Shown: positions 1 to 8,499 of the stretch, in pieces
Position numbering within the stretch: the first letter of the stretch is position 1
How the letters are laid out: each line of letters opens with the position of its first letter
Source: Pseudomonas sp. Bc-h
GTDB lineage: Bacteria; Pseudomonadota; Gammaproteobacteria; Pseudomonadales; Pseudomonadaceae
Reading direction: 5' to 3'
NCBI RefSeq assembly: GCF_002080045.1
Contig: NZ_MUIN01000002.1
Location: forward strand, 1,251 to 65,250
DNA: 64,000 bases
Made by a program: the position numbers and the translations under genes
The notes under the pieces: model-generated
Database searches by the model: none
What the model was told of the DNA's origin: nothing
The model's input: only the letters and a program-made list of their open reading frames with translations

Positions 1-215
1 TGGTGGGAGGTATAGCGGGTGGCTTGGGCGGTAATTGGGCCGGGGGAAAGTTATTCGGCGAGGGCTCCGATGGTCAGAAGCTGATGGCGTTTGGTGGGGC
101 GCTGTTGGGTGGCGGGTTAGGTGGGACTCGGCCTCGCCAGCGCCTTCGTACTAGCCAGCCCCGTAATAGTCATCGCAGGCCTGGTGGGAGGTATAGCGGG
201 TGGCTTGGGCGGTAA
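1..215 (+). pseudogene. 3' end of upstream polymorphic-toxin reading frame, broken by the duplication
   Basis: If the gene enters from the left in the frame starting at base 3, it reads a Gly/Ala-rich membrane-like segment (GGIAGGLGGNWAGGKLFGEG). It crosses the repeat junction near base 121 in the wrong frame and stops at 213-215. The same segment is read again from the second copy in the frame that continues into the toxin domain. The upstream protein therefore appears truncated and separated from its toxic tip. The part left of the window is unseen, so this frame assignment is inferred. Confidence 0.5.
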
Positions 216-302
216 TTGGGCCGGGGGAAAGTTATTCGGCGAGGGCTCCGATGGTCAGAAGCTGATGGCGTTTGGTGGGGCGCTGTTGGGTGGCGGGTTA
301 GG
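1..302 (+). repeat. 181-bp tandem duplication (1.7 copies visible)
   Basis: Bases 1-121 are identical to bases 182-302, giving a direct repeat with a period of 181 bp. The first copy is cut by the window edge, so the full extent is not visible. Because 181 is not a multiple of three, the duplication shifts the reading frame of the toxin gene that crosses it. The repeated part encodes a glycine-rich, zipper-like hydrophobic segment. An assembly artefact cannot be excluded. Confidence 0.9.
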
Positions 303-834
303 CGCTAAGGGCGGGAAGTGGTTTGATGCGCGGTATGAGATCAAGACGCAGGGGCTGGGGTCGAATTTTGGGAATGTTAAAATCTCAAGGCGACCGAGTA
401 TGCCTCCGGCAAGCGCTAGAGGGGTGTCTCCAGAGACTTACCAGAAGTTGAGGGCTAGAACACCAAGTAAAGAAATACAGGCTATGGTAAATAAGGGCAT
501 CGTACTCCCTATGAAAGATCCCGCCCTGCCGGGGCTGGAAATTACAAAACCTCTGCATGCAGACCATGTCGTTCCGATGAAGCAAATTACCCAGATGGAT
601 GGGTTTAATCGATTGAGTGTCGAAAATCAAGTCGAAGTTCTTAACTACAAACCAAACTTCTCTCCGTTGAGTGAAACTGCTAACACATCAAGGGGTGCTA
701 AGACCTATGAACAGTGGACTAGTTACAAAAAAGGCGGTGTTGATGTTGATCCGCAATTTAGAAGTAGTATGATGGAGCGTGCGAGCAAGCTTGAAGTTGA
801 GCTTCAAGAGAAAATTTACAGCCTACTTCCCTGA
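121..834 (+). CDS. Polymorphic-toxin C-terminal module, HNH-like nuclease tip
   Basis: This 237-residue frame opens with a hydrophobic Gly-zipper region (about residues 1-62), which could help a delivered effector cross or insert into a membrane. A variable linker follows. The C-terminal part has an ADHVVPMKQI motif near residue 142, then NQVEVLNY and SPLSETANTSRGAKTYEQW, a layout typical of HNH-type nuclease tips of bacterial polymorphic toxins. The start is a GTG at the duplication junction without a convincing ribosome-binding site, so this is probably the displaced 3' part of a larger Rhs/PAAR-type effector rather than a free-standing gene. The following gene, 11 bases downstream, fits an immunity protein. 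The toxin part is AT-richer than the rest of the window. Nuclease activity is inferred. Confidence 0.65.
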   Translation: MGLGLASAFVLASPVIVIAGLVGGIAGGLGGNWAGGKLFGEGSDGQKLMAFGGALLGGGLGAKGGKWFDARYEIKTQGLGSNFGNVKISRRPSMPPASARGVSPETYQKLRARTPSKEIQAMVNKGIVLPMKDPALPGLEITKPLHADHVVPMKQITQMDGFNRLSVENQVEVLNYKPNFSPLSETANTSRGAKTYEQWTSYKKGGVDVDPQFRSSMMERASKLEVELQEKIYSLLP

Positions 835-845
835 GGGGCGCTGCG

Positions 846-1532
846 ATGACACTAGATGAAGTGATAGAAGCTACAAGATTAAATTTACAAGGTAACGTTT
901 ACTTCTCCCCTGAGGATTTGCCGGCAGGAACCGTTATTCCAAGTGAGTGGAAAAATTTTGGAGTGAATTCGGAGAGCGCTCCCAAATTTCCGGCGACTTG
1001 GCAAATATTTGCTGATGAGCTCCCATGGGTACTTTCTTTGCTAGAACTAGGTTTAATTGGAACTGCTGTTTGGGATGGGAACTCGCTTGAATTAATATAT
1101 ATTTTTCACGATGCGAACGGTCTTTATTATTACATCGGTGGGCTTCCACTTGATGCATGTCTTCCGGAAGCTGGGAGTGCACCTCCCTTTAGCGGAAAAG
1201 TTTCAGAGTTCTATCAACGTGTCCATAACGGTTTTACCTTTTTTCCGGCTCAGTCCATGGGGCCGCAGAAAATAGAAAATCTTATGTGTGTTGCAGATCT
1301 GATCGATGAAGAAGATACAACCTTTGCTTCTAGGTGGATGACTTTGTTGTCTAACGGCGGGGGGGACTACTTAGCAGTTGATTTGAATAGTTTGGATGAT
1401 AAAAATGGAGTTATATGGTGGCATGAAGAACCGTTACAGCCTGAGGTCGGAGTCGGTGTGTTTGAGGTAATGGACACGTGGATGTCAATTTTTTTGGAAG
1501 ATACTCAGCCTCGAGACAATGTTATCTCTTAG
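846..1532 (+). CDS. Probable SUKH/SMI1-like immunity protein
   Basis: A 228-residue acidic, soluble protein with no signal peptide. A GAGGGG ribosome-binding site lies just ahead of the ATG, and the gene follows the toxin module by 11 bases, the usual order for a toxin and its immunity gene. Aromatic-rich segments such as FYQRVHNGFTFFP (about residue 120) and GGDYLAVDLNSL (about residue 178) followed by GVIWWHEEP resemble the SMI1/KNR4 (SUKH) superfamily, the commonest immunity fold for nuclease toxins. Its expected job is to bind and neutralise the adjacent HNH-like toxin in the cytoplasm. The family call rests on pattern recognition, the pairing on position. Confidence 0.6.
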   Translation: MTLDEVIEATRLNLQGNVYFSPEDLPAGTVIPSEWKNFGVNSESAPKFPATWQIFADELPWVLSLLELGLIGTAVWDGNSLELIYIFHDANGLYYYIGGLPLDACLPEAGSAPPFSGKVSEFYQRVHNGFTFFPAQSMGPQKIENLMCVADLIDEEDTTFASRWMTLLSNGGGDYLAVDLNSLDDKNGVIWWHEEPLQPEVGVGVFEVMDTWMSIFLEDTQPRDNVIS

Positions 1533-1750
1533 GGGACTGGTTTCTCCGCGTGGGGCTATGCCGAGGTCTGCGGAGCACGATTGACATGAGTTGAGCTAGC
1601 TCGTTGTTATTCGGTGACTCTGATTGAAATTAGTTCTGGGAGCGCAAACGCTAAAACGTCTATTTGATTTTTAATCCAGACAGCTCTCTCTCAATTTTTC
1701 TAATAGCCTTGCAGTCATAAAGACGTGTCGCACATGTCGAATACGTCTGT
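1533..1750. other. AT-rich intergenic stretch
   Basis: About 220 bases without a credible gene, clearly AT-richer than the chromosome around it. It lies between the immunity gene and the Rhs remnant and is consistent with decayed DNA of the toxin locus. No repeat, hairpin or promoter could be assigned. Confidence 0.5.
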
Positions 1751-1996
1751 TTGAATGGCTTGGCTCGGGTCGAGCGTTTTCAGGACGGCTCAGGCAAAAG
1801 CACCTTCTACACCTACGACGACCGCGCTCACCTGATCGCGGTCACCGATGCGCTGAATCACACGACAAAGCTCGAACGCAAACCCGATGGCGAAGTGCTG
1901 CGCATCGATCATCCGGATGGCACCGCCGAGTCCTTTACCTGCAATGCTCTCGGCCAGGTTCTGACGCTCACCCGAATAGGCCCGCAAGGTCCGTCA
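1751..1996 (+). pseudogene. Rhs/YD-repeat remnant
   Basis: About 80 codons encode Rhs-type repeat sequence, including FYTYDDRAHLIAVTDALNHT and a following GEVLRIDHPDGT segment, which are typical YD-repeat spacings. There is no start region, no core shell and no toxin tip. The Rhs similarity fades before the frame runs into the 3' end of the AraC gene on the other strand. Intact Rhs proteins exceed 1000 residues, so this is a decayed fragment. It supports the view that the left end of the window is the edge of an Rhs/T6SS effector locus. Confidence 0.75.
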
Positions 1997-2021
1997 CCGG
2001 AAAAGCACCTCAAGGCGCGGT

Positions 2022-2924
2022 TCAATCCCGCTCCTGAATCTCACCCTGGCTGTTGTCATCCCGAGGCGAGCGGCCGAAGAACGCCTTGTAGGCGCGGCTG
2101 AAAGACGCTTCGGACTCGTAGCCAATCGCGAAACCGACTTCGCCAATGCGGCTGTTTTGCCGGGCCAACATGGTTTTCGCCAAGGTCAGTCGCCATTCGT
2201 TCTGATAACGCAGGGGCGAGCGCCCCACCAGTGTGTTGAACCGATCACAGAAGCTGGACCGCGACATGCCTGCTACCGCGGCGAGCGCGCCGATGCGCCA
2301 TTGGTGTCCGGGCTTTTCGTGGATGGCCCTGAGCGTTCGGGCGATGCGCTCATCGGACAAGCCGCCGAGCCAGCCTGAGGCCATGCCGTGTTGGACCCAG
2401 GTTCGCAGGATGCGGATCACGGTCAGGTCGATGAGGCGTGACACCATCAGGGCGCCGCCGGGCTGCGTGTCATTCGCCTCGATCAGCATGAAATGCAGGA
2501 TCCCTTCAGCCCATGCTGCGGCTTCGGCTTGTTTGATATGGATCAGCCACGGCATGGCGAACAGCATGGCCTGGAAGCTGCTGGCATCGAACCAGAAGCG
2601 GCAGATGACCAGCGCCGCAGGCCCCTTGGCAACGGTGATGTTCAACGACGACGAATCATGGGGCAGTAACAGAATGTCGCCCTGTTCGATGGTCTGGGTC
2701 TGGCCGTCCGCACCTGTGATGTGCAGTTGACCCTTTTGCAGAACGCAGATGTGCGAGCTTTTTTCGTCCAGTTCCAGGCGTTGGCCCTGGGCTTGTGTGG
2801 TGGAGTAGACACGGTCTCCGGTCAGGCGAATCTGTGCCAATACTTGCGAGAGCAGATCCCCCGTGGCCAGCCCCTCTAGCTGCATCTCTGGAAGAATGGT
2901 CAAGTTTTCGAGTAGATCCGTCAT
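2022..2924 (-). CDS. AraC-family transcriptional regulator with cupin sensor domain
   Basis: A 300-residue regulator. Residues about 1-185 form a cupin-type ligand-binding domain of the kind found in AraC proteins near oxidoreductase or exporter genes (GQLHITGADGQT and EQGDILLLPHDS). Residues about 195-290 hold the two helix-turn-helix motifs (IGALAAVAGMSRSSFCDRFN and a second with VGFAIGYESEASFSRAYKAF), ending in the FGRSPR signature. It is divergent from the small membrane-protein gene at 3050, across about 125 bases, and may control it. The ligand is unknown. Confidence 0.88.
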   Translation of the reverse strand: MTDLLENLTILPEMQLEGLATGDLLSQVLAQIRLTGDRVYSTTQAQGQRLELDEKSSHICVLQKGQLHITGADGQTQTIEQGDILLLPHDSSSLNITVAKGPAALVICRFWFDASSFQAMLFAMPWLIHIKQAEAAAWAEGILHFMLIEANDTQPGGALMVSRLIDLTVIRILRTWVQHGMASGWLGGLSDERIARTLRAIHEKPGHQWRIGALAAVAGMSRSSFCDRFNTLVGRSPLRYQNEWRLTLAKTMLARQNSRIGEVGFAIGYESEASFSRAYKAFFGRSPRDDNSQGEIQERD

Positions 2925-3049
2925 GTCAGTGCAGCCACGTTTTCACTAGTCTGAAGCCCCTAATCATAGCGCTTTCAATCGGTGGGTCGGCAACTGGCTG
3001 GCGTTTGCGGCGTTATGCACATCATCCAATGAAAAAAAGGAATAGCCGA

Positions 3050-3550
3050 ATGTTCGGGATCTCTGCCCTTGGCTGGGTACACACGCTCGGGAGTCTGCCA
3101 GCCATTCCCCTGGCCGCTTACATGTTTATCAAGCACGGGCGCATCGTGCCTCGGTCACAGGCCGGAGTCGCTTATTTCGTCTCAATGCTGATCGGCGGCT
3201 TGACGGTATTTCTGGTGGCCCATCAACCCATCAGCCCGGTGATCGGCGCGGCGACCATCGTGCTGTTGCTCGCGGGTTACGCGGTGGGTTTCATGGCCTG
3301 GCTTGGGCGGGCAGGTGTGTATCTGGAGACCATTTTTTTAAGCCTGACCGCGTTCTTGCTGATGGTGCCAACCGTCTCCGAGACATTGCGCCGAGTGCCG
3401 GATGGGCACCCGATTGTCACCGACCCGAACTCACCATTGCTCAAAGGTGCGCTGGGTTTGATCGCGCTGGCGCTCGTGGTGGGTGTGGCGGCGCAGGTGC
3501 TCGCGCTGCGCAGGGAAGGTGGGCGCTTGGCTCGACGAATGCAGGGTTAG
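3050..3550 (+). CDS. Small integral membrane protein of unknown function
   Basis: A 166-residue protein with about four hydrophobic segments (roughly residues 5-22, 38-56, 62-86 and 92-108) and a fifth near the C terminus (about 135-155) before a basic tail RREGGRLARRMQG. An in-frame ATG at 3029 lacks a ribosome-binding site, while AAAGGA sits 8 bases before the ATG at 3050, so 3050 is preferred. The gene is divergent from the AraC regulator. I do not recognise the family. A role in the inner membrane is all that can be supported. Confidence 0.65.
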   Translation: MFGISALGWVHTLGSLPAIPLAAYMFIKHGRIVPRSQAGVAYFVSMLIGGLTVFLVAHQPISPVIGAATIVLLLAGYAVGFMAWLGRAGVYLETIFLSLTAFLLMVPTVSETLRRVPDGHPIVTDPNSPLLKGALGLIALALVVGVAAQVLALRREGGRLARRMQG

Positions 3551-3577
3551 GCTAGGGGGATTTGTCGGAAGACGATA

Positions 3578-3618
3578 GGGGGACGCGGGGTGGTCCCGTG
3601 GAGGACAGAGCGTCCCCC
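3578..3618. terminator. Inverted repeat between convergent genes
   Basis: A perfect 9-bp stem (GGGGGACGC at 3578-3586 with its complement at 3610-3618) encloses a GC-rich loop that can itself fold. It sits between the ends of the membrane-protein gene and the convergent NTF2-like gene. There is no clear T-tract, so a bidirectional terminator is only the likeliest role. Confidence 0.45.
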
Positions 3619-3643
3619 ACGGCGACGGGGCTGCCAGTGCTAG

Positions 3644-4075
3644 TCAGAACTTGAATGCCTGACGGCCGATCAGCAGCCATTGGCCTTTCTGTTTCTGCCA
3701 GATCTGGAAGTTCTCGATTTCGGTCGGGACTTCCACCCCGCTGTTCACGGCTTGAGCGGAGAAGTGGTTGCGGACCAGAGCGACGTCGCCGTCCATGGTG
3801 ATTTTCTGGTTCAGCATCTGCAGTGTCTTGAAGCCGCTGCGACCGGTTTCGATGTCCGCGATGAATTCATCCTTGTTCTGTATCTTGCCGCTGGAGTGGC
3901 CATACGTGACGTTGTCCGAAGTCAGGGCGGCGAGGGCCTTGGTGTCCTTGTGCAGCATCGCCTGAGTCATCTTGTCGACTGCCTTGGCAACATCTTGCTC
4001 GTCTGCAGAGGGTGCTGCAGCGACATAGCCCGAAAACAAACACACAAAGCCCAACAGCAGTTTGGATCTGGTCAT
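3644..4075 (-). CDS. Secreted NTF2/SnoaL-like (DUF4440-type) protein
   Basis: A 143-residue protein starting MTRSKLLLGF with a cleavable signal peptide ending near AAA-PS, so it is probably periplasmic. The mature part has the cone-shaped NTF2-like fold pattern: an N-terminal helix with DKMTQAMLHKDTKALAALTS, a middle SGKIQNKDEFIADI segment and a C-terminal strand ending in GQWLLIGRQAFKF. Upstream in-frame codons are rejected because AAGGAA lies just ahead of this ATG and the signal peptide begins here. It lies 89 bases downstream of the MFS gene on the same strand and may share its transcript. Members include enzymes and ligand-binding proteins, and the substrate here is unknown. Confidence 0.75.
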   Translation of the reverse strand: MTRSKLLLGFVCLFSGYVAAAPSADEQDVAKAVDKMTQAMLHKDTKALAALTSDNVTYGHSSGKIQNKDEFIADIETGRSGFKTLQMLNQKITMDGDVALVRNHFSAQAVNSGVEVPTEIENFQIWQKQKGQWLLIGRQAFKF

Positions 4076-4164
4076 CGATATTTCCTTTTTTGTTGTAATC
4101 GGGGCGAAACGCGCCCCGCCTGTATCCACGGGGCGACCGTGGGAATTCGGTGGTGTAGGGCTGA

Positions 4165-5580
4165 TCAAAGATCGGTGATTTCCTTATGGCGCGGGACCAG
4201 TGTCTTCATTACGGTCCATGCCACCAGGTACGCCAGTGCGCAGATTGCGAACATGATCATGTAGCCGGTGTGGATATCGTTAATCGACTTGTAATAGTCA
4301 AAGACCCAGCCGCCGATCTTGGTCATGACCACGCCACCCAGGCCGCCGGCCATGCCGCCGATGCCGACCACGGAGGCCACGGTTTTCTGCGGGAACATGT
4401 CGGAAACGGTGGTGAAGATGTTGCAGGACCACGCCTGGTGCGCGGACGCTCCGATGCCGATCAACAGCACAGGCACCCAGAAGCTGATGTAGCCCAGCGG
4501 TTGCGCGAGCAGCACCACCAGCGGGAACAGCGCGATAACGAACATGGCTTTCATGCGGCCGTCGTAGGGTTTATCGCCACGGGCCATGAAATAGCTCGGG
4601 AACCAGCCACCGCCGATACTGCCGACCATGGTCATGCTGTACAGCGCGAACAGCGGCATTACGATGGCCGAGCCTTTCATGCCGTACTGCGCGGACAGGT
4701 ACGTCGGCAGCCAGAACAGGAAAAACCACCACACGCCGTCGGTCATGAACTTGCCGAAGGCGAACGCCCAGGTCTGGCGGTAGGTCAGCAGCTTGAACCA
4801 CGAGACCTTTTTCACTGGCGCGCCCGGCACCGGAGCGACCTTGACCTGTTCGGCCTCGTCACTGCGGATGTAGGCCAGTTCCTCGGCGGTCAAACGTTTT
4901 TGTTGATCCGGCTTTTCGTACAGCGCCATCCACACGCCCAGCCAGACAAAACCCAGCAGGCCGATCACGATGAAGGCGGATTCCCAGCCCCACATCGCAG
5001 CGATCAGCGGCACGCAGATCGGCGCTGCAATCGCGCCGACGTTGGCGCCTGAGTTGAAAATGCCGGTGGCAAACGAGCGTTCTTTTTTGGGGAAGTATTC
5101 TGCGGTGGCCTTGATCGCGATCGGAAAGTTACCGGCTTCGCCAATCGCCAGAACGGCCCGTGACAGCATGAAGCCGGCGATGGACACCGGAATGGCGGCG
5201 AAGCCGAGCGCGGTGGTGATCGCTCCGATGCCTTGCCCCAACGGCACTGCGAACGCATGCATGACTGCGCCGGTGGACCATACGCCGATGGCGACTATGT
5301 AAGCGGTCTTGGTACCGATCTTGTCGACCACGCGGCCGGCGAAAACCATCGCGATCGCATAAACGAACTGAAACACCGACGCGATGTTGGCGTAGTCGGT
5401 GTTGCTCCAGCCAAATTGTGCCGACAGATCAGGCGCCAGCAGGCTGAGCACCTGACGGTCCAGATAATTGACCGTGGTTGCGAAAAACAGCAGTGCGCAG
5501 ATCGTCCAGCGGTATTTGCCGACGGACCGGGTGGCCGCCTGGGTGAAGCTTTGCGGATGGGTAGACTCGTTCAGATTCAT
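4165..5580 (-). CDS. MFS transporter, anion:cation symporter type (hexuronate/galactonate-like)
   Basis: A 471-residue inner-membrane carrier with the 12-helix MFS pattern. The first membrane segment carries TVNYLDRQVLSLLAPDL, typical of ExuT/GudP/DgoT-type sugar-acid symporters, and GRVVDKIGTKTA matches the loop 2-3 signature. A long hydrophilic central loop (about residues 205-245) separates the halves. Likely substrate is a hexuronate or aldonate taken up with protons, but the exact compound cannot be read. MNLNES was chosen as the start; the 20 upstream codons lack the family's features. No sugar-acid catabolic gene lies beside it. Confidence 0.82.
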   Translation of the reverse strand: MNLNESTHPQSFTQAATRSVGKYRWTICALLFFATTVNYLDRQVLSLLAPDLSAQFGWSNTDYANIASVFQFVYAIAMVFAGRVVDKIGTKTAYIVAIGVWSTGAVMHAFAVPLGQGIGAITTALGFAAIPVSIAGFMLSRAVLAIGEAGNFPIAIKATAEYFPKKERSFATGIFNSGANVGAIAAPICVPLIAAMWGWESAFIVIGLLGFVWLGVWMALYEKPDQQKRLTAEELAYIRSDEAEQVKVAPVPGAPVKKVSWFKLLTYRQTWAFAFGKFMTDGVWWFFLFWLPTYLSAQYGMKGSAIVMPLFALYSMTMVGSIGGGWFPSYFMARGDKPYDGRMKAMFVIALFPLVVLLAQPLGYISFWVPVLLIGIGASAHQAWSCNIFTTVSDMFPQKTVASVVGIGGMAGGLGGVVMTKIGGWVFDYYKSINDIHTGYMIMFAICALAYLVAWTVMKTLVPRHKEITDL

Positions 5581-5994
5581 GGCATCACTTTTATTCTTGG
5601 AGGGGTGATGCTCTCTCGACCCATTCGGGCGAGAGCGCACGCATACGTCACCGAGGCACAGAGCCTGGCATCAGACGTCTAACAAGTGCTCGGTTTGAAC
5701 GTGCGCAGGGGTGTTTCCGGGCGGACTGAACGTCCCGTGGCGGCATGAAGCCAGCGAAGGGCGGAGGGATCGGGTATACAGGGGGATAAACAAGCGAGTC
5801 GAATTCATGATAGTGACCGACATTTTTATTTTTAGGGGTGACCGGACCTGGAATTGTCTGTCGTCGTACAACGGTGTAGTTATAGCGACCGCTCCAGCAG
5901 ACTGTCAACCTGTAGAAGAGTCACCGCTCGGTTACATTGATTCAGCGATGGATTCCGACCTAAGACTGACTGATTTTCGCTCTGCGGTGGCGGG
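5581..5994. other. Intergenic region between MFS gene start and integrase 3' end
   Basis: About 414 bases without a credible gene. It must carry the MFS promoter. An imperfect dyad TTGT...ACAA at 5854-5871 could be a GntR- or LacI-type operator, but no matching regulator is nearby. Nothing resembling an attachment site was recognised. Confidence 0.3.
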
Positions 5995-7299
5995 TCAATT
6001 GCGCTCTTTCATGGGAAGCCGCTTGGCCGAATACGCACGCTTTTCGTCCTCGGAGTTGTAGTACACGTTTTGCGTCGTGCTGAGGCTGTTATGGCGCAAA
6101 TCGACCTGCAGGTCCTTCATGTCGCGGTGAGGTGCGTCGAAGGTTGCCGACGTGTGCCGCAGCCAGTGCAACGAGGCGGCGCGCAAACGAGCGACGTCTT
6201 CATCCGACCAGCCTTCGTCCTGCATACGCTCAAGCGCACGGTCGAAAACTTCCTGAAGCAACACGCGAATATGTCGGTCCGACAATCCAGCGCGGCCCCG
6301 GCGAGTGGCAATCAATGGTGTGGTTTCCCGGAAGCCGGGCAGGGGCGATAAACCCTGATGCAACCGCCAGCGTTTCAGATAGTTTTCAATGTAGTCATCC
6401 CGCACGCTGATCTTGCCGGCCTTGTTGCCTTTGCCGACGACGTGATACCACCAGTTCCCGGCGCCATCCTGACGCAGATCACCCATGCTCGGCGTCCAGT
6501 TCTCACGACCTACAAGGTCGGAAACGCGCAGGTACATCGCGAAAATCGTCGCCACGATAAACAGCGTTCGCTCGTACTTGTCATCTTGCGCAGCCAGTTG
6601 CTCTGCGGTCTCCAGCACAAAGTCCCACTGCAACGAGGTCAGAATCCGAGTGTCTTGATCGCCCGTCGTACGTTGCTTGTATTTGCTCTTCTGTTTAACG
6701 GCCCTGAACGGGTTGTGCTCGCAGAAGCCTTCATCAATCGCGTGCTGAAAGAAGCTCCCGCAGACTGCAAAGATCTGCGCAATCGAGCCTTGCGCCGGTT
6801 TGTAGTGTTCCTGAAGAAGAGGGCGGTTCTCTTCCTTCGCTCGCTTGCGTTCTTCCTTGGAGGCTGACTGACTGAACGGCTTCCAGTCCTCGTTCAGGAC
6901 GTAGCTGTCGCTGGCGGTTTTCTTGCGTGCGCCCAGCCGCGTGAAGCGGGATTTGACCACTGGCCCGACCCAGCCAGGGTCCGGCGCAAGGCAGAACTCA
7001 AGGAACTCTTCGGCATGGGTGCGGCGCATGTCCAGCAGGGGAATCCTGGCTTTGGTCAACGTCCACAGCAGCAGCCGCTCGACGTGGGTTCGGTAGGAGT
7101 TGAAAGTGGATTCATTACCCGCGTAAGACTTCAAGAAGCTGCGCACCGCACGATAACTTTCGACAGCCTGGATATCAGCGGGAAACGCCATCAGATACTG
7201 AGTGATGGCGGGCAACTCCTGTTTGAGCGAACTGAAGTTGAGCTCGCCAAAGCGTGCATAGGTTTCAAACAGTGGATGCGGTGTCGAAGGCGCTGACAT
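5995..7299 (-). CDS. Tyrosine-type site-specific recombinase/integrase
   Basis: A 434-residue protein with an N-terminal SAM-like DNA-binding region (about 40-230) and a C-terminal catalytic domain. The tyrosine recombinase set is visible: Arg258 in MYLRVSDL, Lys290 in GKGNKAGK, His378-x2-Arg381 in LHWLRHTSA, His403 in DLRHNS, and the nucleophile Tyr413 in TTQNVYYN. It should cut and rejoin DNA through a 3'-phosphotyrosine intermediate. The start MSAPSTPH is preferred over an upstream ATG because the preceding 31 codons are Pro-rich and unlike the family. No excisionase, phage or transposon genes accompany it, and both flanks look like ordinary chromosome. Confidence 0.88.
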   Translation of the reverse strand: MSAPSTPHPLFETYARFGELNFSSLKQELPAITQYLMAFPADIQAVESYRAVRSFLKSYAGNESTFNSYRTHVERLLLWTLTKARIPLLDMRRTHAEEFLEFCLAPDPGWVGPVVKSRFTRLGARKKTASDSYVLNEDWKPFSQSASKEERKRAKEENRPLLQEHYKPAQGSIAQIFAVCGSFFQHAIDEGFCEHNPFRAVKQKSKYKQRTTGDQDTRILTSLQWDFVLETAEQLAAQDDKYERTLFIVATIFAMYLRVSDLVGRENWTPSMGDLRQDGAGNWWYHVVGKGNKAGKISVRDDYIENYLKRWRLHQGLSPLPGFRETTPLIATRRGRAGLSDRHIRVLLQEVFDRALERMQDEGWSDEDVARLRAASLHWLRHTSATFDAPHRDMKDLQVDLRHNSLSTTQNVYYNSEDEKRAYSAKRLPMKERN

Positions 7300-7400
7300 A
7301 GAGCTCGCTTGGCAGGACGATGGAGAAATCCCGCGCATGATCCTCTGCGGCGGATCGGGAGGCAATATCAGGGCCTCGACAGGCTCCCACAATGTTCCAT

Positions 7401-8363
7401 TTACTTTTGCTGACGCGCCATGAACTTGCGCGTCAGACTGGCTATCTCCTCGGTTTTCTCATCAAGGGCAAAATGACCTGCGTCCAATATATGGACTTCA
7501 GCGGCGGGTACGTCGTCCTTGTATCGCATCGCCCCAGGCACGATGAAAGAGGGGTCGTATTTTCCCCACATCACCAGCATGGGAGGTCTGTTGGCTTTCA
7601 GCCAAGCCTGCCATGCGGGATACGAAGCGACGTTGCTCTGATAGTCCAGCAGTAAGGCAGACTGTATGGCCTGCTGGCCCGGACGGGACAACGCGGCGAA
7701 CTCATCTTCCCAGGTATCCGGGTTGTAGCGGTCAGGGTTCGGGCTGTCCCCCAAATGACGACGCATCGTGCCTTCATATCCAAGAAACGCCTCAGGGACT
7801 TCTGGATGATCAGAAGGGGACTTCCAGTATTCGGCGATTTTTGCCCACTTGGCCCCCAGGCCTTCAGTGTAGGCATTGGCATTCTGGATGATCATTGCCT
7901 GCACTTTCTGTGGATCGTTCAAGGCCATCCTGAAACCAACCGGGCCACCGTAATCTTGCATGAACAAGGTGTATTCATTCACGCCCAATCCGGACAGCAA
8001 GCCACTCATCGAGCGCGCCAGGTTGTCGAAGGTGTAGTGATACGTCGTGCTCGATGGCGCATCGCTTCTGCCAAACCCTGGATAGTCAGGTGCGATTACG
8101 TGGTAGCGGTCCGCGAGCAAGGGGATCAAGGAATCCCACATGCGCGACGAAGATGGAAATCCATGAAGCAGGACCAGAGTCGGTGCCCCTTTCGGACCAG
8201 CCTCTCGGTAGAAAATCTTTACCCCGTCCACGCTTGCCCAGTGATAGTGGGTCGATTGGGTGGTGTAGGGGACGGCAGCCACAGGTTCAGCGGCCTGAGT
8301 AACGCCTGTCAGCGTAGCCATAGTCGTGAGTACTCCCAGCAGGCAAAAAGTCGATAGCTTCAC
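7401..8363 (-). CDS. Secreted alpha/beta hydrolase, haloalkane-dehalogenase/epoxide-hydrolase type
   Basis: A 320-residue protein beginning at GTG (8361-8363) with a signal peptide (KLSTFCLLGVLTTMATLTG, cleaved near QA-AEP). The alpha/beta-hydrolase core shows the oxyanion-hole motif LLHGFPSSSRMW, an Asp nucleophile in FMQDYGGPVG (instead of Ser), an acidic residue in MWGKYDPSF and the catalytic His in DAGHFALDE. An Asp nucleophile points to haloalkane dehalogenase or epoxide hydrolase chemistry. Upstream in-frame starts are rejected because they would bury the signal peptide. It is divergent from the GlxA-like regulator at 8500, which is the probable controller. The substrate is unknown. Confidence 0.82.
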   Translation of the reverse strand: MKLSTFCLLGVLTTMATLTGVTQAAEPVAAVPYTTQSTHYHWASVDGVKIFYREAGPKGAPTLVLLHGFPSSSRMWDSLIPLLADRYHVIAPDYPGFGRSDAPSSTTYHYTFDNLARSMSGLLSGLGVNEYTLFMQDYGGPVGFRMALNDPQKVQAMIIQNANAYTEGLGAKWAKIAEYWKSPSDHPEVPEAFLGYEGTMRRHLGDSPNPDRYNPDTWEDEFAALSRPGQQAIQSALLLDYQSNVASYPAWQAWLKANRPPMLVMWGKYDPSFIVPGAMRYKDDVPAAEVHILDAGHFALDEKTEEIASLTRKFMARQQK

Positions 8364-8499
8364 TTGGCGCGGTTCTCGATTCAGTGCGACTCCCGGTGAG
8401 CCGCTTGTGAGGGTGAGTCTCGGCGTAATCTCGGTATAGCACCATTGGCCCGATGGTCGATATTCGATAGGATTGGGCCAACTTTCGAGGGGTAGGCTC

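Noticed and set aside
2233..2730. Plus-strand frame opposite the AraC gene
   Set aside because: Met/Arg/Ser-rich shadow of the regulator on the other strand.
2795..3049. Upstream extension of the small membrane-protein frame
   Set aside because: The extension overlaps the AraC gene and its promoter; the ATG at 3050 has the ribosome-binding site.
4186..5052. Plus-strand frame opposite the sugar-acid MFS gene
   Set aside because: His/Asp/Gln-rich composition is typical of an antisense shadow of a membrane protein gene.
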